This document shows positions 17,916 through 25,380 of a DNA stretch of 64,000 nt, one piece after another (positions within the stretch are counted from its first letter, which is position 1; every line of letters begins with the position of its first letter). Origin of the DNA: Paenibacillus taichungensis. Lineage in GTDB: Bacteria; Bacillota; Bacilli; Paenibacillales; Paenibacillaceae. The translations under genes were made by a program, and so were the position numbers. Below the pieces are notes generated by a model, which saw nothing but the letters and a program-made list of their open reading frames with translations, was not told where the DNA came from and made no database searches. The stretch spans positions 62,001-126,000 of the forward strand of contig NZ_JABMCC010000094.1 of NCBI RefSeq assembly GCF_013359905.1, in the 5' to 3' direction.

Positions 17916-18932
17916 ATGGGATTTTTCAAAAATCAATTTTCAAATGTGGTGGAATGGGAAGAGTTCAGAGATGATATGATTTTCTGGAAGTGGAGTAACC
18001 GTGAGATCAAGAAGGGAAGTAAATTGATTATCCGTTCGGGGCAAGATGCGATCTTCCTGAATAACGGCAAGGTGGAAGGGATTTTTGAGGACGAAGGGTC
18101 GTTTAATATCGATTCCGAGATCATTCCGTTTCTGTCTACCTTAAAAGGATTCAAGTTCGGATTCAACAGCGGCATGCGGGTCGAAGTGCTATTTGTGAAT
18201 ACGAAGGAGTTTACGGTTCGGTGGGGTACGCAAAGTCCGGTATTGATTCCAACTCCTCAACTTCCAGGTGGAATGCCGGTTCGTGCGAATGGTACGTTTA
18301 ATTTTAAAGTGAGTGACTATGTTACATTGATCGATAAAATTGCGGGTATCAAGCAGAGCTATCTGGTCGAGGATGTTAAGATCCGGATCACGTCTGTGCT
18401 GGATCAGTTGCTAATGAAATGGATTAGCCGTGAGGGTAAGGATATGTTCAACCTGCAGGCGAATGCTTCGGATATTGCCAAAGGAATTCAGGAAGATCTG
18501 GATATGCAAATGATGGACATCGGGATCGGAATTACAGGCTTCCAGGTGATGAGCTTCAATTACCCGCAGGAGATCCAGGATATGATTACGAAGACCGCTT
18601 CACATGAAATGATCGGCAATTTGCAAAAATATCAGCAGGTCAGCATGACTGATGGCATCTCATCCGGTAAAGTTAAAGGCGGCGGCGCTGCTTCGGATAT
18701 GGCGGGCATGATGATGGGCATGAACATGGCGAATGAAATGATGAAGAACATGAATCAGAACCAGAACAACCAGAATCAGAATTCGGATCAAAAACCTGCG
18801 GCTAATCAAAACAGCGATGCAGGTGCATCTTCTTCGTCTGGAGACAATAAAAAGCCGAACTTCTGTCCAAACTGTGGCGCCAAGAATGAAGGTGCAAACT
18901 TCTGTCCAAACTGTGGTCAGAAGTTGGGTTAA
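17916..18932 (+). CDS. ydjI: YdjI-like SPFH/band 7 protein with C-terminal zinc ribbon
   Basis: A 338-residue protein. The SPFH-type region (MGFFKNQFSNVVEWEEF, then IRSGQDAIFLNNGKVEGIF) covers about residues 1-235. A methionine- and asparagine-rich linker follows, then a double zinc ribbon, CPNCGAKNEGANFCPNCG, at the end. In Bacillus subtilis the homologue recruits PspA to the membrane. ATG 17916 with GGGATGGGA upstream is preferred over ATG 17904, which is too close to its site. It is last in the operon. Confidence 0.88.
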   Translation: MGFFKNQFSNVVEWEEFRDDMIFWKWSNREIKKGSKLIIRSGQDAIFLNNGKVEGIFEDEGSFNIDSEIIPFLSTLKGFKFGFNSGMRVEVLFVNTKEFTVRWGTQSPVLIPTPQLPGGMPVRANGTFNFKVSDYVTLIDKIAGIKQSYLVEDVKIRITSVLDQLLMKWISREGKDMFNLQANASDIAKGIQEDLDMQMMDIGIGITGFQVMSFNYPQEIQDMITKTASHEMIGNLQKYQQVSMTDGISSGKVKGGGAASDMAGMMMGMNMANEMMKNMNQNQNNQNQNSDQKPAANQNSDAGASSSSGDNKKPNFCPNCGAKNEGANFCPNCGQKLG

Positions 18933-18950
18933 CCTATATCTAAATATAAG

Positions 18951-18997
18951 AAGGGCTTACTCTAAGATCATACTTTGGAGTAGGCCCTTTTTTTCAT
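18951..18997 (+). terminator. Intrinsic terminator of the psp operon
   Basis: AGGGCTTACTC pairs with GGAGTAGGCCCT around an A/T-rich loop, and eight T follow. It closes the pspA-ydjGHI operon. Confidence 0.88.
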
Positions 18998-19021
18998 TCT
19001 ATTTTAAATGGTAGAAAACGG

Positions 19022-19062
19022 TTGACAACGGAGCATAAATCATTTATCTTTAAATTAAGATA
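19022..19062 (+). promoter_or_regulatory. Sigma-A promoter with MhqR-like operator, site 1
   Basis: A consensus TTGACA (19022-19027) and a TATCTT -10 (19045-19050) are 17 bases apart. The -10 is itself the left half of the 18-base palindrome TATCTT-N6-AAGATA (19045-19062). This matches the geometry of MhqR operators in Bacillus subtilis and would let a bound repressor block the promoter. A further half site lies near 19098. Confidence 0.6.
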
Positions 19063-19129
19063 TTTAATTTGTATATAAATTACACTCAAAAAACAAATAT
19101 CTTAATTCCGATTACGAGGAGAGATCAAG

Positions 19130-19360
19130 ATGATGATTCCAACATTGACCAGAATAAATGAACTTTCAAGAAAAGCCAACGCGGCAGGGTTGACGGAGAT
19201 GGAGAAAGCAGAACAAATTCGTCTGCGCCAGGAATATCTGCAAACCTTTCGCGGTTCGATCAACGATATTCTGCTAAATGTAACCATCTATGATCCGAAC
19301 GGCGATGACGTCACTCCGGATAAACTGAAACAGGAACAGGCCCAACAAAATAATAACTGA
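19130..19360 (+). CDS. DUF896 (UPF0291, YnzC-like) small protein
   Basis: A 76-residue helical protein. LTRINELSRKANAAGLTEME, the RLRQEYLQTFR motif and DPNGDDVTPDKLK are the family signatures. Relatives are small cytoplasmic proteins of unknown function, one of which is SOS-linked in Bacillus subtilis. Here the gene lies between two MhqR-like operators and just before the ring-cleaving dioxygenase, so it may be induced by quinones or phenolic compounds. Confidence 0.85.
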   Translation: MMIPTLTRINELSRKANAAGLTEMEKAEQIRLRQEYLQTFRGSINDILLNVTIYDPNGDDVTPDKLKQEQAQQNNN

Positions 19361-19369
19361 ATCAGTTCG

Positions 19370-19414
19370 GTATATTATCTTAATATTAAGATTAAGATAA
19401 TATACGTCTATAAA
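19370..19414 (+). promoter_or_regulatory. MhqR-like operator site 2 in a 15-base inverted repeat, with promoter
   Basis: TATCTT-N6-AAGATT at 19376-19393 repeats the site 1 design. It is embedded in a perfect 15-base inverted repeat (19370-19384 with 19391-19405). No T-run follows, so it is not a terminator. A -35 TTAAGA (19386-19391) and a -10 TATAAA (19409-19414), 17 bases apart, could serve the dioxygenase gene. Confidence 0.55.
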
Positions 19415-19495
19415 TATAAATAAAACACCTATAAGACGATCTACAAATAACCCTTCCCATACAAAAATGATCTATAAACCTAGGAGGAAATGATG

Positions 19496-20458
19496 ATGAC
19501 AATTCAAACTGCAGGTATTCACCATATTACAGCTTTTGCGGGAGATCCGCAGGCTAATGTCGACTTTTATGCTGGTGTCTTGGGACTTCGGCTTGTGAAA
19601 AAAACAATCAACTTCGATGCACCAGACGTTTACCATCTGTACTTTGGGGATGAGAACGGAAGTCCAGGTACCATTATCACATTCTTCCCATCAGCCGGAT
19701 CACCGCGAGGCAAAATTGGTGGCGGTCAAGTTGGCATCACCTCATATGTGATTCCACCTGGGACTATTGGCTTCTGGCAGGATCGGCTGGAGCAGTATAA
19801 CATTGAGGTAACCAAAACAAGTCGTTTTAACGAAGAGCTGCTGCAATTCGAAGACAGCGAGGGCTTGCGTCTGGAACTGGTTGAACGTGAAGAGGGCCCA
19901 GCCAGCACCTGGGTGCATGAAGGCATTCCAGTGGATAAAGCCATCAAAGGATTTGGAGGTGCCGTGCTGTTCAGCGTCAATCCGCAGAGAACGATGGATG
20001 CGCTGAACAAAATACTCGGATTCACCAAAGTAGATGAAAATGAGGAGTATGTACGATTCCGTTCCGTCGGAGATATCGGTAATGTCGTGGATGTTCCTGT
20101 CACCCGGATGGCTTTGGGGGCAGGCGGAGCAGGGACGGTCCACCATATTGCGTGGCGTGCCAAAGATTTTACAGAGCACGAGCAGTGGAGAGAAGCTGTA
20201 CAACAGTACGGCTATCAACCAACCCCAGTTCGGGACCGTCAATATTTTAACGCAATCTACTTCAGAGAAGCGGGCGGAATCCTGTTCGAAATTGCTACCG
20301 ATCCTCCTGGATTCGCGAAAGATGAGCCTGCGGAGTCGCTTGGACAGAAACTCATGCTGCCTGAGTGGTTTGAGCCATATCGCGCCCAAATTGAAGGCAA
20401 TTTGCAGCCCATCCAGGTAAGAACGGTAGAGCCTTCGCATTCTATGATGGCACGTTAA
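19496..20458 (+). CDS. Ring-cleaving dioxygenase, VOC family (MhqA/MhqO-like)
   Basis: A 320-residue protein with two vicinal-oxygen-chelate halves: TAGIHHITAFAGDPQANVDF at the start, and GTVHHIAWRAKDFTEHEQW near residue 210. His in each HH pair and a Glu in ILFEIATDPPGF are the probable metal ligands. The Bacillus subtilis homologues belong to the MhqR regulon and degrade quinone or catechol compounds. Three ATG codons are adjacent; the third (19496) is 8 bases after AGGAGG and is chosen. The operator upstream supports electrophile-responsive control. Confidence 0.87.
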   Translation: MTIQTAGIHHITAFAGDPQANVDFYAGVLGLRLVKKTINFDAPDVYHLYFGDENGSPGTIITFFPSAGSPRGKIGGGQVGITSYVIPPGTIGFWQDRLEQYNIEVTKTSRFNEELLQFEDSEGLRLELVEREEGPASTWVHEGIPVDKAIKGFGGAVLFSVNPQRTMDALNKILGFTKVDENEEYVRFRSVGDIGNVVDVPVTRMALGAGGAGTVHHIAWRAKDFTEHEQWREAVQQYGYQPTPVRDRQYFNAIYFREAGGILFEIATDPPGFAKDEPAESLGQKLMLPEWFEPYRAQIEGNLQPIQVRTVEPSHSMMAR

Positions 20459-20518
20459 AAAAGAGGCAAGAACAAGCAATCTTTTTGATAAGAGTTTAAC
20501 CAAAAGGAGCATTGAAGG

Positions 20519-21607
20519 ATGATGGAGAAAAAGGTTACCTGGCTGGAGCTGTTCTATGATTTGCTTTTTGTAGCAGCGGTCTCCAAAGCGGGACATGTCC
20601 TGCTGCATGCCGAACACGGCGTGATTTCGTTTGAATATTTGATGAAATTTGTTTTAATTTTTATTCCTGTCTGGTGGGCATGGGTCGGTCAGACCCTATT
20701 TATTAACCGTTATGGTCAGGATATCTTCATTCATCGAGTATTCCTCATCCTTCAACTCCTGTCTGTTCTGGTGATGACGGCGAGTCTCTCGGTTGATTTT
20801 GATCAATACTATCTTCCCTTCTTTGCGGGTTATATCGGTTCGAGGGCATTGACAGCCATTCAATATTTTATGATTCACAATTCCAAAAGCGAACATCAAC
20901 AAAAAGCCGCCCGTTATCTGGGTGTATGCTTCATCATCGGCATCTTGATCTCAACAGGTTCCCTGTTCTTTGATTCGTGGCTGCGATATGCGATTTTGTA
21001 CGTGGGAATTGCCGTGGATATCATTCTCCCGCTCATTGGGCGCAAAAATCTGGTGAAGGTGCCGATACACACCCATCATTTATTGGAACGTTTCGCTCTG
21101 TTTACGCTTATCCTGCTCGGTGAGTCGGTTGTCAGTATCATTGCCGTGCTGCAAATGGATCACTGGGATGTACGATCTGTTCTGTTCGCGGCATTTACAT
21201 CCATATTTGTGATTGCGATATGGTGGCAGTATTTTGATAATGTTGAGAAAAAGGTCAGCAAAGAGATCCAGACCGCCGGGCAAGCAATCATCTACGGCCA
21301 TTTGTTCATCTATATATCCATGAGCATGATTGCCGCCTCCATTCAGCTGTTATACCTGGATGAACTTAATTATGGTTTCATGTTGGCCTTTGTATTTGGT
21401 TCAGTTCTGCTGTATTTTCTGTCCACCTCGCTGGTGTTCCACCGATACAGGCATGCTCATCTGCGGCTGCGTCCACGTCACTTGGTGTTTATGCTGGGGA
21501 TAATGGCTGCGTTTATCGTTGTGGATCTGATCTATCGGGTGCCTAATTATGCAATCGTGGGAGAGAACATGGTGTTCTTCCTTGTCTACGCCAAATTAAC
21601 GACCTAA
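20519..21607 (+). CDS. ltrA: Low temperature requirement protein A (LtrA) family
   Basis: A 362-residue integral membrane protein with roughly ten hydrophobic segments. It begins KKVTWLELFYDLLFVAAVSK, the LtrA signature, and contains HLLERFALFTLILLGESVVS in the middle. AAAGGAG precedes the start; ATG 20522 is also possible. The LtrA role is poorly known; the name comes from a Listeria cold-growth mutant. It lies 60 bases after the dioxygenase with no terminator between, so co-transcription is possible. Confidence 0.85.
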   Translation: MMEKKVTWLELFYDLLFVAAVSKAGHVLLHAEHGVISFEYLMKFVLIFIPVWWAWVGQTLFINRYGQDIFIHRVFLILQLLSVLVMTASLSVDFDQYYLPFFAGYIGSRALTAIQYFMIHNSKSEHQQKAARYLGVCFIIGILISTGSLFFDSWLRYAILYVGIAVDIILPLIGRKNLVKVPIHTHHLLERFALFTLILLGESVVSIIAVLQMDHWDVRSVLFAAFTSIFVIAIWWQYFDNVEKKVSKEIQTAGQAIIYGHLFIYISMSMIAASIQLLYLDELNYGFMLAFVFGSVLLYFLSTSLVFHRYRHAHLRLRPRHLVFMLGIMAAFIVVDLIYRVPNYAIVGENMVFFLVYAKLTT

Positions 21608-21626
21608 TGCATAGGTCACACAAGAT

Positions 21627-21663
21627 TAAAAGTCACGGACGAATAACGTTCGTGGCTTTTTTA
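21627..21663 (+). terminator. Intrinsic terminator after ltrA
   Basis: AAAAGTCACGGACG pairs with CGTTCGTGGCTTTT around AATAA, ending in a run of T. Confidence 0.85.
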
Positions 21664-21775
21664 GTTGGATAATTACAAAATCATGTCCACTGTGAGAAAA
21701 AACGTTTAACCTGATTTATTTTCTACTATAGAATCTGTTAATATGAGACTAGATACAAGTGAATCTACCAGATTA

Positions 21776-21797
21776 ACGAATATACATAGTGATTCGT
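21776..21797 (+). promoter_or_regulatory. Inverted repeat upstream of the GH3 gene
   Basis: ACGAAT (21776-21781) and ATTCGT (21792-21797) are separated by ten bases, 32 bases before the GH3 start. It may be a regulator site or part of the leader. A short AATCT-ACC-AGATT hairpin lies just upstream. Confidence 0.3.
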
Positions 21798-21829
21798 GGA
21801 GATGGAGATGACAATCAGGAGGGAAATCA

Positions 21830-24616
21830 TTGAGCACACATCAAATCGGAGTTCCATTGGAAGGGTTTGCAGAGTTTAGCCGCACGGTTGCCGCTGAAGG
21901 CGCAGTGCTTTTGAAGAATGAAGGACAAGCGCTTCCAATCCAAAAAGACGAAAACGTTTCAGTGTTTGGACGGATTCAAGTCAACTATTATCGCAGTGGT
22001 ACAGGCTCAGGCGGCAGCGTTCATGTGGCGTATACAACCAATTTGCTGGATGGTCTGCGTAGCAAAATAGGACTTACAGTTAATGAAGAATTGGCAGCTG
22101 TCTATGAAAAATGGATTGAAGAAAACCCGTTTGATGACGGTGGAAAAGTATGGGCGGCAGAGCCTTGGAATCAGAAGGAAATGCCTTTAACGGACGAAGT
22201 GGTATCCCAAGCCAGAAGTAAATCCAGCAAAGCAATTGTGGTGATTGGACGAACAGCAGGCGAAGATCAGGATAATGTGGATGCACCAGGCAGCTACCGG
22301 TTGACGGAAGATGAAAAAGCGATGCTGAAGCAGGTCACGAATCATTTTGAACAAACGATCGTCGTGCTGAATGTTTCGAACATCATGGACATGAGCTGGT
22401 TGAATGATGAAAGTTACGTTCATCCGATCCAAAGTGTCATTTACTCGTGGCATGGCGGTATGGAGGGTGGTAATGCGATCGCCGATGTACTGGCCGGAGA
22501 CGTTACACCAAGTGGTAAATTGACTGATACGATTGCATATTCCATTGAAGATTATCCTTCCACAAGCAATTACGGGAATGAGTTTAAGAACCTTTATCAA
22601 GAAGATATCTACGTAGGCTATCGTTATTTCGAAACGTTTCGACCTGAAAAAGTACAATTTGAATTTGGATACGGCTTGTCCTATACCACATTCACAACCA
22701 AGGCTGAAGACGCAAAATTGATCTCTCAAGACGGAGAAAATAGCATTAAGGTGAATGTAACCGTAACCAATACGGGCACGACCTATGCCGGTAAAGAAGT
22801 AGTGCAGATCTATTATGAAGCCCCACAAGGTCAATTGGGGAAACCTGCAAAAGCTTTGGTGGCATTCGGCAAAACGAATCTGCTTCAGCCGGGTGAGTCT
22901 CAGCGTCTGACTGTGAGCTTCCCTGTAGATTCCATGGCTTCCTATGATGATGCTGGCGTAACAGGACATGCATCGGCGTATGTACTTGAGGCAGGAACAT
23001 ATCGTTTGTACGTGGGAACCAGTGTCAAAAATGTGGAGCATGTCAGCATTGATGGCCAAGATGGCTACGTCGTAGAAACGATTCAACTCGTGGAACAGCT
23101 CCAGGAGGCAATGGCACCGACTGAAGGCTTTACGAGAATGAAGCCGGGAGCGCGCAAAGATGATGGTTCTTACGAGTTGATCTTTGCAGATGTACCTACA
23201 CGTCAAGTATCCATGGCTGAACGAATTGAACAAAGCTTGCCACAAACGCTGGAGCAAACCGGCAATCAGGGCTACAAGCTGAGAGATGTGAAGGCTGGCA
23301 AGGTTAGCCTGGAAGCGTTTATCGCCCAATTAAGTGATCAGGATCTGGCAGCAATCGTAAGAGGCGAAGGTATGAGCAGCCCACTCGTTACATCGGGTAC
23401 AGCTTCCGCATTTGGCGGCGTGAGTGACAGTCTGTTCAATTACGGAATCCCTGTTGCATGTACTGCGGATGGCCCATCCGGTATTCGTATGGATAGCGGG
23501 GAGAAGGCTACACAAGTTTCCATTGGAACTTTGCTGGCCGCAACATGGAATGCAGAACTCGTTGAAGAGCTGTATGTGATGGAAGGCCAGGAATTGCTGA
23601 GAAATCAGGTGGATGCACTGCTCGGGCCTGGATTGAATATTCGTCGTAGTCCGATGAACGGACGTAACTTTGAGTATTTCTCAGAAGATCCGCTGATTTC
23701 CGGTGTATTTGCTGCTGCTTGCACAAGAGGAATCATGAAGGGTGGCTCTAATGCTACGCTGAAGCATTTCGCCTGCAATAATCAGGAGAAACATCGCAGT
23801 AAAGTGGATGCCGTTGTATCTGAACGTGCATTGCGTGAGATCTATCTGAAAGGGTTCGAGATTGCCGTGAAAGAAGGCGGTGCGAACTCGATCATGACTT
23901 CATACAATCCGATTAATGGACATTGGGCGGCTTCGAACTATGATCTGAACACGACCATTCTTCGTGGGGAGTGGGGCTTCCAAGGTATCGTGATGACCGA
24001 CTGGTGGGCTATTATGAACGATGGCGTTGAAGGTGGACCAGCAGATCGGAAAAACACCAACTGGATGGTTCGCGCTCAAAACGATTTGTACATGGTTGTA
24101 CCTAACTATGGCGCAGAAATCAACGGCTGGGATGATAACACGATCGAATCTCTGGAAAATGGGACGTTGACACGTGGCGAGCTTCAGCGCTCGGCTATGA
24201 ATATTTGTGAGTTCATCATGAATGCACCTGTCTTCTCCAGAAAACATGAGATTGTAGAGAATGTCGCTTCATTCCAAGCGAATGCTTCACTTTCCTCAGA
24301 GCAGGCACAAGCGCTGGCTGATAATGCACAGGTCAAACCGGTTGTGGGCGAACCTGTTTACATGAAAGTGGATGAAGCAGGTCAATACCGGATTATTGTA
24401 CAGATCATGTCTCCTGAGCCGGAATTGGCTCAAAGTGCATGTAATGTCATTCTCAATGATCAATTGATGACGACCATTCAAACCAATGGTACTGAAGGTA
24501 AATGGATCAGACAAAAACTTGTTAAAGTGGATTTGGAAGCAGGTTTGTACGAATTGAAGCTGGACTTCACCAAACCAGGTCTGCAGATCGACTGGATCGA
24601 ATTCAAACAAGTGTAA
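21830..24616 (+). CDS. GH3 beta-glycosidase with reversed domain order and C-terminal sugar-binding-like domain
   Basis: A 928-residue protein with no signal peptide. Unlike most GH3 enzymes, the alpha/beta sandwich comes first (EFSRTVAAEGAVLLKNEG at the start, GEDQDNVDAPG later), then the fibronectin-like part after FGYGLSYTTF near residue 280. The catalytic TIM barrel is last: DGPSGIRMD, KHF with Lys645 and His646, and the nucleophile Asp724 in VMTDWW. The last 110 residues form a beta-sandwich with GLYELKLDFTKPGLQIDWIE, like CBM6/35 domains. TTG 21830 follows GGAGGGA. The order is known from some Ruminococcus and Butyrivibrio beta-glucosidases. It likely acts in the cytoplasm on beta-glucosides or beta-xylosides. 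Confidence 0.9.
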   Translation: MSTHQIGVPLEGFAEFSRTVAAEGAVLLKNEGQALPIQKDENVSVFGRIQVNYYRSGTGSGGSVHVAYTTNLLDGLRSKIGLTVNEELAAVYEKWIEENPFDDGGKVWAAEPWNQKEMPLTDEVVSQARSKSSKAIVVIGRTAGEDQDNVDAPGSYRLTEDEKAMLKQVTNHFEQTIVVLNVSNIMDMSWLNDESYVHPIQSVIYSWHGGMEGGNAIADVLAGDVTPSGKLTDTIAYSIEDYPSTSNYGNEFKNLYQEDIYVGYRYFETFRPEKVQFEFGYGLSYTTFTTKAEDAKLISQDGENSIKVNVTVTNTGTTYAGKEVVQIYYEAPQGQLGKPAKALVAFGKTNLLQPGESQRLTVSFPVDSMASYDDAGVTGHASAYVLEAGTYRLYVGTSVKNVEHVSIDGQDGYVVETIQLVEQLQEAMAPTEGFTRMKPGARKDDGSYELIFADVPTRQVSMAERIEQSLPQTLEQTGNQGYKLRDVKAGKVSLEAFIAQLSDQDLAAIVRGEGMSSPLVTSGTASAFGGVSDSLFNYGIPVACTADGPSGIRMDSGEKATQVSIGTLLAATWNAELVEELYVMEGQELLRNQVDALLGPGLNIRRSPMNGRNFEYFSEDPLISGVFAAACTRGIMKGGSNATLKHFACNNQEKHRSKVDAVVSERALREIYLKGFEIAVKEGGANSIMTSYNPINGHWAASNYDLNTTILRGEWGFQGIVMTDWWAIMNDGVEGGPADRKNTNWMVRAQNDLYMVVPNYGAEINGWDDNTIESLENGTLTRGELQRSAMNICEFIMNAPVFSRKHEIVENVASFQANASLSSEQAQALADNAQVKPVVGEPVYMKVDEAGQYRIIVQIMSPEPELAQSACNVILNDQLMTTIQTNGTEGKWIRQKLVKVDLEAGLYELKLDFTKPGLQIDWIEFKQV

Positions 24617-24717
24617 CGCAGGATCGTCTGATCTGTTGTAACTGAACATGACGACTGTTATGATTGTGTTATGAGATCCGGAATTTCTGAACAATCTGGT
24701 CAGGAGTGTTGCGAAGG

Positions 24718-24906
24718 ATGAGAAGGTATAATTTTTGGAGCCCCATTCTGCTGATTGCGGTTGCGCTGATTGTCAGAGGCCTGGTTACGAATCTGGGCGT
24801 TCTGTTCGGCATGTCGCATGATGCAGCAAGTAATATCGCAATTGTTGCCATGTTGATTGCTGCACTGATCATGTTTAATCGAATGACAAAGGCAAAGCGA
24901 AAGTGA
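24718..24906 (+). CDS. Small membrane protein, 62 aa
   Basis: A 62-residue protein with two predicted membrane helices (SPILLIAVALIVRGLVTNLG and NIAIVAMLIAALIMF), basic ends and a short loop. ATG 24718 is preferred over the in-frame GTG and TTG at 24706 and 24709. No family is recognised. It follows the GH3 gene by about 100 bases and ends before a terminator, so it may be the last gene of that transcript. Confidence 0.6.
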   Translation: MRRYNFWSPILLIAVALIVRGLVTNLGVLFGMSHDAASNIAIVAMLIAALIMFNRMTKAKRK

Positions 24907-24937
24907 ACTTATAATATTCGATATCGATCAAGAGAGA

Positions 24938-24962
24938 GGCACCCTTAGGGGTGTCTTTTTTG
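24938..24962 (+). terminator. Intrinsic terminator
   Basis: GGCACCC pairs with GGGTGTC (one G-U) around a short loop and is followed by seven T. Confidence 0.8.
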
Positions 24963-25093
24963 TGTATTGACGTTTCATTCATAACGTCTTAGACTGTTTA
25001 TGAATAAAAACAATAACATTTTTATGATAACGAAAATAACAAATGTGATTACTCCAATGGCTAACCCATCATTTTCCGAAAGGAGACCCATTC

Positions 25094-25264
25094 ATGAAGG
25101 TTATGGCGGCATGGTTTGTAGGCAAGCATGAAAAGGCAATGGATGTGTTGAGCAGGATGTGGGGAAAGCAGGAGGGTTCGTGGATCGTTCCGCTGAGATT
25201 GGTGAAGTCTTCGTGGAACAGGGATCGAATTGCAATCAGAAAGCTGACTTTCAACGACAGATGA
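25094..25264 (+). CDS. Small basic hypothetical protein, 56 aa
   Basis: A 56-codon frame starting MKVMAAWFVGKHEKAMDVLS, with AAAGGAG about 9 bases before the ATG and a terminator-like hairpin 9 bases after its stop. The C-terminal half is basic (KSSWNRDRIAIRKL). No family is recognised. Having its own start signal and terminator supports a real transcript; composition alone does not prove translation. The minus-strand frame here is taken as its shadow. Confidence 0.38.
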   Translation: MKVMAAWFVGKHEKAMDVLSRMWGKQEGSWIVPLRLVKSSWNRDRIAIRKLTFNDR

Positions 25265-25272
25265 ACATAATT

Positions 25273-25310
25273 AAGGACCGCTGGAGATGCTGTGCTCTGT
25301 CGGTCCTTTA
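25273..25310 (+). terminator. Possible intrinsic terminator with long loop
   Basis: AAGGACCG (25273-25280) pairs with CGGTCCTT (25301-25308) around a 20-base loop. The trailing T-run is short, so strength is uncertain. Confidence 0.42.
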
Positions 25311-25380
25311 TGGCATTTGACGGAAAGCGGACAGAGAACCAGCATGAGAGGAGAGGAATCCAGTAAATACAACCGATTGG

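Noticed and set aside
21950..21963. GAAAACGTTTC palindrome near the GH3 start, cre-like
   Set aside because: It lies inside the coding region and misses the consensus at four of the defining bases.
22187..23329. Long minus-strand frame of 380 codons inside the reversed GH3 gene
   Set aside because: Cys/His/Ile-rich shadow of the GH3 coding strand with no recognisable family.
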